64,000 nt of DNA from Bdellovibrio sp. SKB1291214 (GCF_002209355.2 NZ_CP106855.1:1116001-1180000); one strand, 5' to 3'. Shown: positions 33,525 through 43,055, numbered from the stretch's first letter. Translations and numbers: made by a program. Notes: a model not told the origin generated them from the letters alone.

Positions 33525-34453
33525 ATAAAAATTTACAAAGACTTTTGATTCTGGCAACCGTCGCCGGATCATTGTCTTGCATGAAAACGCCTGAACTTGA
33601 AGACAAAGTCACACCGGCCAGCGCTGAAGAAGTTAGCAATGCGCTAGTAGACAGTTGGGGTACTATCAGTCCTCTGACAATGCTTAAAGGTGATTTTATT
33701 TATCAGGAGACGGAACAGCAAATCGACACAATGGAATCGCGCGTGGTTTTACAAGAAGGCACGACGATATCAAATATCACCGAGACTGCTGAAAAATATG
33801 ACTACACGTTCTTGTATCAGACAGCCGTGATCTCTGGGGAAAACTCCTCACAATCGACCCGCGAAGACCATAGAACAGTTACCAAGAACAACGCAAGCTC
33901 CGTTCAAACTAGTGCTGCCAAGAAAGTAAAATCGAGCGAAAGCTCCGCTTTGCAAATGGCAAAATCAGTATTAGGTAAAAAAACGAGTGACGTCACCACT
34001 ATGGGTGACGACTACGAAATGACCTTAGGATTTGAGCGAGTATTGATGTTGGCGAATTCTTGTGTCATGACGGATGATCTTCAAAATTATTGCAAAGAGA
34101 CCCTGAAACTTGATTCCTGCGAAATCAAATGTGGCAATCTGACGAAAACGACTGAAGTACGCCCTGCTCCCGACCTTATTAAACAGCAATCCAACTGCGG
34201 TGGTCTTGCGAATTGCAAAATGAATGTTAAAAAAGTGACATTTGATTGGCAGATTCTAATGAAAACCGGTGGCAACACAGAGAAACAAAAGGTTACTTAC
34301 ACAATCTCTATGACTCCGGATTTGCCATTCTTGCCTCGCGTTTTAGATTATTGCTCACGTGGCCTGGTACAAATTCCAAATTCATCCACAAAAGTTTTAG
34401 TCACGGTGTGCAACCGACTTAAAAATTTTCAACGCAACACAAGCCAGAACTAG
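33521..34453 (+). CDS. Lipoprotein of unknown function
   Basis: A 310-residue lipoprotein: signal MNKNLQRLLILATVAGSLSC with lipid on Cys20. The mature part is S/T/E/K-rich. A central stretch (SVQTSAAKKVKSSESSALQM) is probably disordered, and a cluster of cysteines at about 180-230 (SCVMTDD, NYCKETLKLDSCEIKCGN, SNCGGLANCK) must form disulfides. I do not recognise the fold. It overlaps the GNAT gene by four bases. The mixture of disordered linker and disulfide domain suits a surface or periplasmic protein. Confidence 0.75.
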   Translation: MNKNLQRLLILATVAGSLSCMKTPELEDKVTPASAEEVSNALVDSWGTISPLTMLKGDFIYQETEQQIDTMESRVVLQEGTTISNITETAEKYDYTFLYQTAVISGENSSQSTREDHRTVTKNNASSVQTSAAKKVKSSESSALQMAKSVLGKKTSDVTTMGDDYEMTLGFERVLMLANSCVMTDDLQNYCKETLKLDSCEIKCGNLTKTTEVRPAPDLIKQQSNCGGLANCKMNVKKVTFDWQILMKTGGNTEKQKVTYTISMTPDLPFLPRVLDYCSRGLVQIPNSSTKVLVTVCNRLKNFQRNTSQN

Positions 34454-34478
34454 ACGCGCTTGATTGCCATCAGATAAG

Positions 34479-34514
34479 ACCTCCTGTAGAGTGAAATCTC
34501 CCGGAGGTTTTTTT
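34479..34514 (+). promoter_or_regulatory. Hairpin covering the elbB ribosome site
   Basis: ACCTCC (34479-34484) pairs with GGAGGT (34503-34508), and a run of T follows up to the elbB start codon. The same stem is a possible terminator of the upstream gene and would hide the elbB Shine-Dalgarno sequence. Confidence 0.5.
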
Positions 34515-35168
34515 ATGAAAAAAATCGCAGTAGTCCTTTCTGGTTGCGGTTATCTTGATGGTTCTGAAATCACTGAATCTGTAAGCTTGTTCATTGCTTT
34601 GAATCAAGCTGGAGCTGAAGTCAGCTGCTTTGCACCTGATATCGACTTGAATGAAGTCGACCACATCACTAAATCTCCAACTGGTACAACAAGGAATGTT
34701 TTAAAAGAATCCGCACGTATTGCACGCAGCGAAGTAAGATCACTTGCTGAGTTGCATGCTAAAGATTTCGATGGTTTGGCTTTTCCGGGTGGCTTTGGTG
34801 CCGCTAAAAATCTTTCTAACTGGGCTGAAAAAGGTGCTGCCTGCGAAGTGAACGCGGAAGTTAAGCGCGTGATCTTGGAATTCTTTGAGGCCAGCAAACC
34901 GATTGGTGCATGCTGTATCGCTCCTGTTCTGCTTGCCAAAGTTTTGGGTAAGAAAAAAGTGACACTAACAATCGGCGATGATGCCGCTACAGCTGCAGAG
35001 ATTCAAAAAACAGGAGCGCAACACGAAGAATGCCCTGTTGATGACTATATCACAGATCGCGAAACCAAAGTCGTTACAACTCCAGCTTATATGTACGGAA
35101 ATGCGAAGCCGAATGAAGTTTTCGCTGGGATCTTCGGTCTAGCTCACGAACTAGTCGAGTGGGCATAA
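34515..35168 (+). CDS. elbB: ElbB-like class I glutamine amidotransferase-like protein
   Basis: A 217-residue DJ-1/PfpI-superfamily protein. It starts MKKIAVVLSGCGYLDGSEI, the ElbB opening. DGLAFPGGFGAAKNLSNWA and the nucleophile elbow PIGACCIAP follow. ElbB is annotated as an isoprenoid biosynthesis protein with amidotransferase-like domain and has glyoxalase activity in E. coli (from memory). GGAGG lies just before the ATG at 34515, inside a hairpin. It precedes ddl by about 25 bases, and the two may share a transcript. Confidence 0.9.
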   Translation: MKKIAVVLSGCGYLDGSEITESVSLFIALNQAGAEVSCFAPDIDLNEVDHITKSPTGTTRNVLKESARIARSEVRSLAELHAKDFDGLAFPGGFGAAKNLSNWAEKGAACEVNAEVKRVILEFFEASKPIGACCIAPVLLAKVLGKKKVTLTIGDDAATAAEIQKTGAQHEECPVDDYITDRETKVVTTPAYMYGNAKPNEVFAGIFGLAHELVEWA

Positions 35169-35192
35169 TAATAATTCATGGATGGAATTAAA

Positions 35193-36281
35193 ATGAAAAA
35201 GACAGTTGCACTTATTTTCGGTGGTAAATCAGCAGAACACGAAGTGTCTTTGCGTTCGGCAAAAAACATCGCGGATGCATTGGACAAAGAAAAATACTCG
35301 CCGATCTTAATCGGTATCAGTTCCGATGGAACTTGGTACCGCTTTCCCGATAAGAGTGTATTCACTCAAGTTACTAAGATTGATGACAAAGCTTTGCCTC
35401 CAAATGCTGAACCGGTCGCACTGATCTGCGATCTTGGGAAACCGGTTATTTACTCTCTGAAAAACAGTACTAAGACTTCTGTGGACTGCGCTTTCCCAAT
35501 CATGCACGGAACAATGGGCGAAGACGGTACGATCCAAGGCATCTTTAAAATGGTGAATATTCCATTCGTAGGTTGCGGTGTGTGGTCTTCCGCAGCAGGA
35601 ATGGATAAAGCCGTTATGAAGCACATTTTGGCCGATGCAAAGATTCCGAATGCCCGCTATATGCTGCTAACTCCATATAAAAATAATTCTTACGATGAAA
35701 TCGTTAAGAATTTAGGGACTCCGTTCTTTATCAAGCCCGCGAATGCGGGTTCCTCTGTTGGTGTTCACAAAATTAAGTCAGCGGAAGATTTTGCAGTTAA
35801 ATTAAAAGATGCTTTCCAATTTGACTATAAAGTTTTGGCTGAGGAATTCATTCAAGGCCGCGAAGTCGAATGCTCGGTCATGGGCCACAACCACGCACCT
35901 GAAGCATCGTTGCCAGGCGAGGTTATTCCTCAACACGAATTCTATTCTTACGAAGCTAAGTACATTGACGACAATGGCGCTTTATTGGAAATCCCAGCAA
36001 AGATCCAAGGCGAAACTTTGCAACGTCTACAAGATATGGCTAAGAAAACTTACCAAGCGATGGGTTGCGATGGCTTGACTCGCGTGGACTTCTTCTTAAG
36101 ACCGAATGGCGAGTTGTACATCAACGAGATCAACACGATCCCAGGGTTCACAAAAATTTCCATGTACCCGAAGATGTGGGAAGCAACGGGGCTTGGTTAT
36201 AAAGAATTGATTTCGAAACTGATCAACCTGGCTTTTGAGCGTTACGAATCCGAATCAAAGTTAAAAACCACTTATCTATAA
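35193..36281 (+). CDS. ddl: D-alanine--D-alanine ligase
   Basis: A 362-residue ATP-grasp ligase joining two D-alanines for peptidoglycan. Visible motifs: [19 protein letters not shown] at the start (glutamate E near residue 16 binds the first D-Ala), [12 protein letters not shown], the ATP-grasp segment [16 protein letters not shown] and the metal site [13 protein letters not shown]. Length matches. ATG at 35193 is chosen over 35178 because GGA lies seven bases ahead and the family starts there. A terminator follows. Confidence 0.95.
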   Translation: MKKTVALIFGGKSAEHEVSLRSAKNIADALDKEKYSPILIGISSDGTWYRFPDKSVFTQVTKIDDKALPPNAEPVALICDLGKPVIYSLKNSTKTSVDCAFPIMHGTMGEDGTIQGIFKMVNIPFVGCGVWSSAAGMDKAVMKHILADAKIPNARYMLLTPYKNNSYDEIVKNLGTPFFIKPANAGSSVGVHKIKSAEDFAVKLKDAFQFDYKVLAEEFIQGREVECSVMGHNHAPEASLPGEVIPQHEFYSYEAKYIDDNGALLEIPAKIQGETLQRLQDMAKKTYQAMGCDGLTRVDFFLRPNGELYINEINTIPGFTKISMYPKMWEATGLGYKELISKLINLAFERYESESKLKTTYL

Positions 36282-36284
36282 ATA

Positions 36285-36312
36285 AAGGCGCGAGATGTTC
36301 GCGCCTTTTTTA
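36285..36312. terminator. Bidirectional rho-independent terminator
   Basis: AAGGCGCGA, five bases, TCGCGCCTT and a T-run. It closes ddl on the plus strand and the collagen-like lipoprotein gene on the minus strand. Confidence 0.88.
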
Positions 36313-37143
36313 TTCAAATTTACAATCTGGTACTGCATCCCCTAATTTTACACAAATAGTTTGAGTTTCCCCCGCAGGTCCTCGCGGTCCGCGATCACCG
36401 ATGGGTCCTGCTTCCTGACAGGAAGCCTGGGGCTCACCACCGTCACCGCCAGGACCGCCCTCTCCACCTTCACCACCTAAGATGGATCTTTGCAAATCCA
36501 ATCCCTGTGCATCCACGATCTCAATAAATACTTTTCCCGAATTTCCTCCAGGAAGACCGGGATAACCAGGAAATCCCTTTTCTCCCTTCACGCACTGATA
36601 AGAAGGATAATCTCCTCCTAAACCCAGCTCTTTATATTGCCCCCGCATGCCTTCGGTCGGAGGTGCTCCCTTGGGTCCTTCTTTACCTTTAGCACCTCGC
36701 CAATGAATGCCTAGTCTGCCGCGAGCCTTCGAGACGTTCAGTTTAAAATTCCCACCCCCACTGCCTGAAATATTCAATAGGGTTGATTCCGTAGGAAAGG
36801 TCGAGATTATTCCTCCCAAGGCATCCAGTTCGTTCACGTTCATTTGAAGATTGGCGCCCATGGTATAAATAGCACCGTTCTCTTTGATTAGAAGGTGGTC
36901 AAAATTCAACTGATAGATGGTCTGATCTGCAATTGCTTTGGGATCGGGACTAAAAGCGCCCGGAAAATCTCTACGAGGCACCAACTCTCCACGAACTAAA
37001 ATGTAGGGCTCATCAATCACCACCGATGAAAGAGATTTAATTTTTATCGGTGTGTTCTCTTCATTTTTATCTCGAATTTCAACGCACGCCGACAGCATCA
37101 GAAAGGTGATGGGTAGTAGATATAACAAAATAATTTGCTTCAT
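36310..37143 (-). CDS. Lipoprotein with collagen-like Gly-X-Y segments
   Basis: A 277-residue lipoprotein: signal MKQIILLYLLPITFLMLSAC with the lipid on Cys20. The first half of the mature chain is beta-rich and unfamiliar. From about 148 there are short collagen-like stretches: GAKGKEGPKGAPP, GEKGFPGYPGLPGG, GGEGGEGGPGGDGG and GPIGDRGPRGPAGE. They are broken by cysteine-bearing inserts (YQC, ASC, TIC, DC). Bacterial collagen-like segments can trimerise and present an adhesive end. The runs are short and interrupted, so a full triple helix is uncertain. TTGGAGGAATT lies ahead of the ATG. Confidence 0.8.
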   Translation of the reverse strand: MKQIILLYLLPITFLMLSACVEIRDKNEENTPIKIKSLSSVVIDEPYILVRGELVPRRDFPGAFSPDPKAIADQTIYQLNFDHLLIKENGAIYTMGANLQMNVNELDALGGIISTFPTESTLLNISGSGGGNFKLNVSKARGRLGIHWRGAKGKEGPKGAPPTEGMRGQYKELGLGGDYPSYQCVKGEKGFPGYPGLPGGNSGKVFIEIVDAQGLDLQRSILGGEGGEGGPGGDGGEPQASCQEAGPIGDRGPRGPAGETQTICVKLGDAVPDCKFE

Positions 37144-37321
37144 AATTCCTCCAAGTCCGCCCGATTTGCTAAATCGGAACCAGAGTTATGAGATGCAGAA
37201 ACGAATAGGTCGACGACTTCGCGGACGCAGTGCCGGACTTAGGGCTGTGAACGGATCTTGCATTGGCACATCAATGCTTCCCCGCATGGATGCGGGAACG
37301 ACAACTCAAGGATGAGGCAGC

Positions 37322-37528
37322 ATGGAAGATACTAAGATCAATTATTTCGAGAAAACCGAAACTCCGAAGCATCGCGAGTTTATAATTTCCCAAAACAATT
37401 GCATACTTTGCGGTACTGTCCTTGAACTTAGACACGTGTCTGATCGAAATATCGCAGAGATCACGGAAGAAGCTTTTTGTTCCCATTGTGATTTCAAAAC
37501 TCGGGCAAGAACGCACATTTTGAATTAA
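37322..37528 (+). CDS. Small zinc-ribbon-type protein
   Basis: A 68-residue protein with two CxxC pairs, NNCILCG and FCSHCDF, spaced about 27 residues apart as in zinc ribbons. GAGG is five bases ahead of the ATG at 37322. Basic C-terminus (KTRARTH) could bind nucleic acid. No family name is known to me. It stands alone between a lipoprotein gene and the aldehyde dehydrogenase gene. Confidence 0.7.
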   Translation: MEDTKINYFEKTETPKHREFIISQNNCILCGTVLELRHVSDRNIAEITEEAFCSHCDFKTRARTHILN

Positions 37529-37572
37529 ATCGCGTCAACAATTCGACATGCCATTTCGTCACTTATTTGACG

Positions 37573-38955
37573 TTATGGCACCATCGTCAACTTTTTCACA
37601 TCCGAATAAAAAGATCCTGCCCAAGACATCTCGGTGATGCCGAAACTTGATTGCTTAACGCCAAACACAGGGCTCATGACGTCCGTCATCCAGGAATTGG
37701 AAGTGACCAGTCCCACATCTAACTTGTCGGCGACCTTCATGAATTTTTCTTCTGGAGCCCAAATAATGGCTGAGTGACCTAAATAAGAAGTATTCGTCCA
37801 TTTCACGGATTCGTGTTGGTATTTAACTGATGTGATCAGGAACAGAGGAGCAAACAACTCATCCTGTTGCATGACTGAGCAATTTGGCAGGTCCACCATG
37901 AAGGTCGGCTTCACAAAATTACCGGAAATCTCGCCTTCAGTTTGCGCCAAAAATTTTCCATGTTCGGAAACACCGAACTGAATTTTTAGATTCAAAATAT
38001 CAGCACGATCCTTCGAAATCAAAGGCGTCCAAATCGAATCACCTTCTGGTGAAGTCAATGGCTTCAAAGTTTTCAAAAAATTTGAAAGCTCTTCGTTAAA
38101 TTCCTTCGCGAAAGAATCCAACACAAACAAACGAGTCGTATTCCAACACATCTGTCCTTGCCCCAATAAAAACGGCGTCAGGATTTCAGACATGCGATTT
38201 TTAAAATCGAAATCAGTGAGAACAATGGCCGCATTTTTAGCTCCCCCACTTAGCTGCAGTTTTTTCATCTGCGGCAAAGCAGCCTTAGCGATGGCTTCCA
38301 TTGTTGATGATTTACCTGCTGCCGTGATAGCGCGTATACCCGGGTGACCTGCGATAATTTGTGCAACCTCTGCTCCACCATTTAAAACCTGAACTAGTCC
38401 CACTGGCAGTTCAATGGCCTTAAAAGCATCGCCCAAAATTTTTGCGGTGATTGGAGACTGTTCTGAAACTTTAATGATAACTGCATTCCTAGCAGCCAAC
38501 GCCGGGGCCAGTCTTTCCGTGACCAAACGCAGAGACAAGCACCAAGAAGTGATAATACCGACAAGGCCCGTGGCTTTCACAGACCGGCCCTCTGGTAAAG
38601 GCATCAGTAAGTTTCGTGCGGTTTCACGCAAAACAGAAATGGAAGCTTGTACGCCGTATTTAAGAACGAACTTTTGTGGAAGACCTTGATGAAGAGCTTC
38701 CTGATAAGCGATCTCTGCTGAGTTTGCTTCGAAGTACTGTGCAAGCTTATTGAGAATATCTACACGCTGCTCAACCGTAGAAGTTTCAAAGGCAGTCAGA
38801 GCCTTTTTAGAGCTTTGCAGACAACGAATCACATCCATCGCATCCGAATCAGATACCTGAGCCAGTTCAGAATTATCAAATGGAGAAAGCTTCGCAAATG
38901 TTTTTTGGTTTCCAGAGGCAACGTACTCTCCAGAAATGAAATTCAAAATTTCCAT
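37573..38955 (-). CDS. Divergent aldehyde dehydrogenase-superfamily protein
   Basis: A 460-residue ALDH fold. The nucleophile Cys270 is present in LGQGQMCWN, and the cofactor lysine is K162 in NAVIIKVSEQSP. The catalytic glutamate segment, usually LELGGK, reads LQLSGGAK here, with Gln234 in place of Glu, and the NAD-binding loop ITAAGKSST differs from the standard FTGS. TSWCLSLRL replaces the usual PWNFP. An enzyme with Cys but no Glu may act on CoA thioesters or be slow. The fold is clear, activity uncertain. ATG 38955 begins the conserved N-terminal strand (FISGEYV); 38991 is longer and charged. Confidence 0.82.
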   Translation of the reverse strand: MEILNFISGEYVASGNQKTFAKLSPFDNSELAQVSDSDAMDVIRCLQSSKKALTAFETSTVEQRVDILNKLAQYFEANSAEIAYQEALHQGLPQKFVLKYGVQASISVLRETARNLLMPLPEGRSVKATGLVGIITSWCLSLRLVTERLAPALAARNAVIIKVSEQSPITAKILGDAFKAIELPVGLVQVLNGGAEVAQIIAGHPGIRAITAAGKSSTMEAIAKAALPQMKKLQLSGGAKNAAIVLTDFDFKNRMSEILTPFLLGQGQMCWNTTRLFVLDSFAKEFNEELSNFLKTLKPLTSPEGDSIWTPLISKDRADILNLKIQFGVSEHGKFLAQTEGEISGNFVKPTFMVDLPNCSVMQQDELFAPLFLITSVKYQHESVKWTNTSYLGHSAIIWAPEEKFMKVADKLDVGLVTSNSWMTDVMSPVFGVKQSSFGITEMSWAGSFYSDVKKLTMVP

Positions 38956-39010
38956 ACGGGTATAAATACGCTTCAATATCCATTTATGCAAGGCACGAAG
39001 ACAGCGTATT

Positions 39011-40564
39011 CTAGTATAGATTTTGATTTCGATACTGCATGAGATATCCCGCTAAGGCATCAGCTTTAAGGACCTCATCCGCCACACCCAGTTCAATGGC
39101 TTTTTGCGGACCGTAAGGGAATTGAGCTTCATCCGGATTCTGCACAACACTGGCGCCACCTAGTTTTTGTACTTCGGTCAAACCGTTTACCCCGTCTGTG
39201 CCAAATCCTCCCAGTAAAACTGCAAATACCCCTTTTCCAAACGAATTAGCAGCTGATTGAAAGAGGACGTTGCTGGAGGGAATTTGGGATGCCACAGGCG
39301 CCCCCTTTTCCAGTCTAAGAACAGGTCCCTGAGGACCCGTGACGATTTTTCCATGGAATTCTGAAGGAATGAAGTACACGTGCCCCATTCTCAGGAAATC
39401 CCCGTCCTTACCCACAACTGGAGTGACCTTGGACTTGCCATTAAGCTTGGAAATATATGCTGTAACAAAGTTTGCGACCGTACTGCAAGACACAACCACG
39501 GGTGGTGTATCCGCTGCTAATGTCGATACAAATCTTTCTAATGAATCGGCGCTGCCGGCATTGCCGCCGACAACGACGACTTTCAGTTCTGCCGCACGAC
39601 GAACTGTTGAAGTCGGCGTAGACACGCGCGCTTCGGTAGCTGGTGCGTCTTTAATTTGTTTAATCACATTCACAGATGCAGCAGCACGAACTTTTGTAAC
39701 TAATGTTTCTGCCAACTCTTTCAATACCTGAGGATCAAATTGCGAAGGCTTGTGAACGAATTCAACGGCCCCTAAATCCAAAGATTTCAAAGCAGCTTCT
39801 CCGGTATTTGCCAGCGAAGAAACCATCACCACCGGGATTGGGTGATGCTTCATGATTTTTTCAAGGAACATTACACCTGACATCTTCGGCATCTCGATAT
39901 CCAAAGTCATCACATCAGGTTTTTTATTTACGATCAAATCGCGGGCTTGGTAAGCATCCGCAGCCGCGCCAACCACTTCCAAACCACTTTTATTAAAGAT
40001 ATTTGAAAACAAAGTACGAACTGTTGCAGAGTCATCCACAACAAGGACTTTCACAGCTTTCGCAACAGCTAAACGTTTAAATCCAGAAACGTCGACGGGT
40101 GCCTCTGCAGAGCCTTCCTTCGTTGTATTGTGAAGGATGGTTCCGGTGCCCGTGTTGAACTTAATGGTGCGGGCAGATTCACCACCCACATTTTTATCAA
40201 CCACAGGGATGCCCATTTCAAAAAGCATCTTTTCAGCAAGTTCAATGTTACGTTTACCAATTGCATCCCCTAACGAAGACACACTGATAACGTTACCCCC
40301 ACCATAAACCTTTGCTTGCAGCTGCGAGCGATTGGCACCCAGCCTTAAACAATCATCAACCAACATTTGTATCGCGTGATTTCCATAACGAGAGTTTTGT
40401 CTTTCGTTAGGTTGAGCATCAGGTAACAGATAGTGATTTAAACCACCAATCTTAGTCGTGGGATCATAGATCGCCACGGCCACGCAGGACCCCAGAAGAG
40501 TTGAAATAACAGTCTCTTCTTTGAACGCCGCGTACTTACCCGGAAATAGATAATGTGAATTCAT
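39011..40564 (-). CDS. CheD-receiver-CheB fusion with degenerate methylesterase site
   Basis: A 517-residue fusion. Residues 1-155 are CheD, the receptor glutamine deamidase: T22, C27 and H44 (TLLGSCVAVAIYD, GLNHYLLP) are the catalytic set. Residues 170-290 are a receiver domain with D222 in LDIEMPKMSG and the switch lysine in VHKPS. Residues about 325-515 are the CheB methylesterase fold, but the serine motif GASTGG reads GGNAGS (N335) and the QHMP histidine position reads SCST (C360). Only the acid residue D457 (GFGTDG) is kept. So the deamidase part looks active and the esterase part does not. Last gene of the cheA-cheW-like operon, overlapped by ATGA. Confidence 0.88.
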   Translation of the reverse strand: MNSHYLFPGKYAAFKEETVISTLLGSCVAVAIYDPTTKIGGLNHYLLPDAQPNERQNSRYGNHAIQMLVDDCLRLGANRSQLQAKVYGGGNVISVSSLGDAIGKRNIELAEKMLFEMGIPVVDKNVGGESARTIKFNTGTGTILHNTTKEGSAEAPVDVSGFKRLAVAKAVKVLVVDDSATVRTLFSNIFNKSGLEVVGAAADAYQARDLIVNKKPDVMTLDIEMPKMSGVMFLEKIMKHHPIPVVMVSSLANTGEAALKSLDLGAVEFVHKPSQFDPQVLKELAETLVTKVRAAASVNVIKQIKDAPATEARVSTPTSTVRRAAELKVVVVGGNAGSADSLERFVSTLAADTPPVVVSCSTVANFVTAYISKLNGKSKVTPVVGKDGDFLRMGHVYFIPSEFHGKIVTGPQGPVLRLEKGAPVASQIPSSNVLFQSAANSFGKGVFAVLLGGFGTDGVNGLTEVQKLGGASVVQNPDEAQFPYGPQKAIELGVADEVLKADALAGYLMQYRNQNLY

Positions 40565-41328
40565 GCCGCCACCAGTTTTTCAATGTCTAACACCATCACA
40601 CTGTGCTCGTCTTTAACGAAGAACTGCTTAATAAAAGGCACTGAAAGCATTGTGGGATGATCACTTAAGTTTTGCATATCTTTGTCTTTAAGACTTAAAA
40701 GTTCATCAGTCTCTGTAACTTGTAATGAAAAGCGCGTCCCCTCATGTTCGCAAATGATATAATAATATTTTTGCGTTTGAGACGTCATAAATCCGTACGA
40801 TTTTAAGTCAACCACCGGAATTGCCTCGCCTCTGAATGGGATAACTCCTGCCAGACCTGGCCTTAAATCAGGTAACGGAAATAAGGGAAGCACTCCGCTA
40901 ATTTCGATCACATTTTGTACCGGCACCACAAATTCTTGAGCACCCGTTTTGCAATGAAGAAACAGAGCTTCTTTAGTGCTTTGTGCGACCAGTGGAAACT
41001 GCAATCCAAGCTCTACGCTGTCTTTGCCGTCGACCAGTAAAGCTGAAAGATACTTTTGTAACAGGCTTAAGGCCTTTATCATCTGTTCTGCGGAATCTAA
41101 GGAATCAATCTTGGCGTTGAAATCAGTTAACCAAGATTCCAGGGAGTTAAACTCATTTGATTTCGCATCAACTACCCACGACTCTGCCTTTTCGCGGATT
41201 TCGACCGTGATTTTATTCAGCGTGCTTTCATCAATTAGATCGATAAAGGATTCAACCTCTTTAATAGTTGCATCCAAGTAGTACTTTTTCAGTTCCCCTG
41301 TAAAATCGTCGCCAAAGAAGTCACTCAT
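40561..41328 (-). CDS. CheW-like coupling protein with N-terminal helical extension
   Basis: A 255-residue protein. The C-terminal half (about 115-255) is a CheW domain: EALFLHCKTGAQEFVVPV, NVIEISGVLPLFPLPD, and GVIPFRGEAIPVVDLKSYG, the highly conserved CheW core. The first 110 residues are helical and not part of normal CheW. CheW links receptors to CheA. The gene overlaps cheA and the CheD-CheB gene by four bases each (ATGA), so the three proteins are made in fixed ratio and probably act in one array. Confidence 0.85.
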   Translation of the reverse strand: MSDFFGDDFTGELKKYYLDATIKEVESFIDLIDESTLNKITVEIREKAESWVVDAKSNEFNSLESWLTDFNAKIDSLDSAEQMIKALSLLQKYLSALLVDGKDSVELGLQFPLVAQSTKEALFLHCKTGAQEFVVPVQNVIEISGVLPLFPLPDLRPGLAGVIPFRGEAIPVVDLKSYGFMTSQTQKYYYIICEHEGTRFSLQVTETDELLSLKDKDMQNLSDHPTMLSVPFIKQFFVKDEHSVMVLDIEKLVAA

Positions 41329-43055
41329 GCTGCAACCTCCACAGAGACCGCGTGGCTTAACATCGCCATGATTTGCTCTGGATCAATGATATAAGTTACT
41401 TTTTCGTCGGCTAGAATCGAGAACCCTTTAAAGCCTTTTTGCTCGCGGATAATTCCACCAAAGTGTTTCACGACAAGGTCCGTCTGCGCTTCAACACGAT
41501 CGACTAATAAAGCCAGAACCGAGTTTTTAATTCTAATAAAAATTGCCGTGTGCTTTGCAATATCCGCCTCGCTGACAATCAAATGACCTTCGCGAATTTC
41601 CTGATATGTCAGCAGAGGTACAGTCAAATTATGGAACTGGCAATAGCGGGAATGTTCAACATAGGTCAGTTGCAGACTTTCACATGAAGTAATGTGAGCA
41701 ACTGATGTCAACGGCACGGCTACCTGAAAATCGTTCCAGCTTGCAACCATGGCTGTTTCCACTAAGATATGAGACACCGCAGGGTAGACCAATGTAAACG
41801 TCGTCCCCATATTTGGCTCAGTCGAAATCGAGATGTGTCCGCCGTACTTTTCAACCAACGTGGATACAACATCCATACCTACACCACGGCCAGAGACGGT
41901 CGTGATTTTATCTTTAGTTGAAAAGCCCGCTTCAAAAATACATTTATAAATTTCTTCGTCGGAAATAGAGTCAACTTGATCCGCCTGAATCAAATCATTG
42001 GATAAAGCTCTTTGCAGAATTCTTTCGCGATCAAGCCCCTTACCATCGTCTTTCATCACGACATGCACGGCACCATTTCTGTCACTCATCTCGATCGTTA
42101 GCTGTCCAATCGATGGCTTGCCAGCGACAGCGCGCTCGAACTGATCTTCGATACCGTGGTCTATCGAGTTACGCACCAAATGCACAAGTGATTCTGAAAT
42201 ATCTTTGGCCAAGGATTTATCAATTAGGAAATCAAGCCCCAGCATTTCCAGCTGTACGGTTTTATTAAGCTCTGTTGCCGTCTGCCGAACCAATACTGGG
42301 ATGCTTTGGAAAGCATCTTCTGCTTTTTCTTTACGAATCACCTGCAGCTGAGACTGGAACTGATCAGTAATCTTATTCAAATTTTGAGAAAAATCAGACT
42401 GGCGGCGTTCAAATAACTCAGGCTGTGACCTGAAGTTCACGGTTTGGTTCATCATTGAAAAGAAGTTTTTTAAAACTAAAAGCTCCCCGCTTAGACGAAG
42501 CATTTCATTAAGCTGCTTGGTCGACATCCACACACCGTCTTCATCAGCTGAAGTTGCGGCAGTCTTGGGAATTGCTTTCTTAATCTTTTTTGGCGCCACG
42601 CCCGAGAACTGAAAACCGTTATAGCGTGTGATTGTTTCAATCACCTCGCTGAGTTCTTCGGGATACATATCCCGCTTTTCGCGCAGGGCTTCGGCCAACT
42701 GCTTCATCAAACGCGAACTTAATAAGAATAAATCGATGCACTCTTTAGTGACCGTTTGTGATTCTCGTTTGATCCGATTTAACAGTGCTTCGAACTCATG
42801 AGATAGTGACGCCAGCAACTGACCACCTGGCACTGAGCCTACGCTGCCTTTAATCGTATGAACTTTACGGAACAAAACGTTAATGTGTTCGATGTCATTG
42901 GGTGAATCTTCAAGACGCATGATCAACGAATCGAGACCATCCAAAATTTCTTTGGACTCCTCAAAAAAGACTCGAGCAACTTCTTCGATTTGCTCAAAAT
43001 CTATTAGGCCAGATAAATCCGGCATTTCATATGCGTCGTTTTGATCGTCACTCAT
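41325..43055 (-). CDS. cheA: Chemotaxis histidine kinase CheA
   Basis: A 576-residue kinase. The HPt domain carries H66 in RKVHTIKGSVG. A short linker replaces the P2 domain that normally binds CheY and CheB. The dimerisation and ATP domains follow (VHLVRNSIDHGIE, MKDDGKGLD, IFEAGFSTK, SGRGVGMDVV), and a CheW-like regulatory domain ends the protein (about 430-570). The overall order is standard. Lack of a clear P2 suggests transfer to a regulator with low affinity or one fused elsewhere, such as the receiver in the CheD-CheB protein. No convincing sigma-28 promoter was found, though a TCCGATAA -10-like element lies upstream. Confidence 0.93.
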   Translation of the reverse strand: MSDDQNDAYEMPDLSGLIDFEQIEEVARVFFEESKEILDGLDSLIMRLEDSPNDIEHINVLFRKVHTIKGSVGSVPGGQLLASLSHEFEALLNRIKRESQTVTKECIDLFLLSSRLMKQLAEALREKRDMYPEELSEVIETITRYNGFQFSGVAPKKIKKAIPKTAATSADEDGVWMSTKQLNEMLRLSGELLVLKNFFSMMNQTVNFRSQPELFERRQSDFSQNLNKITDQFQSQLQVIRKEKAEDAFQSIPVLVRQTATELNKTVQLEMLGLDFLIDKSLAKDISESLVHLVRNSIDHGIEDQFERAVAGKPSIGQLTIEMSDRNGAVHVVMKDDGKGLDRERILQRALSNDLIQADQVDSISDEEIYKCIFEAGFSTKDKITTVSGRGVGMDVVSTLVEKYGGHISISTEPNMGTTFTLVYPAVSHILVETAMVASWNDFQVAVPLTSVAHITSCESLQLTYVEHSRYCQFHNLTVPLLTYQEIREGHLIVSEADIAKHTAIFIRIKNSVLALLVDRVEAQTDLVVKHFGGIIREQKGFKGFSILADEKVTYIIDPEQIMAMLSHAVSVEVAA

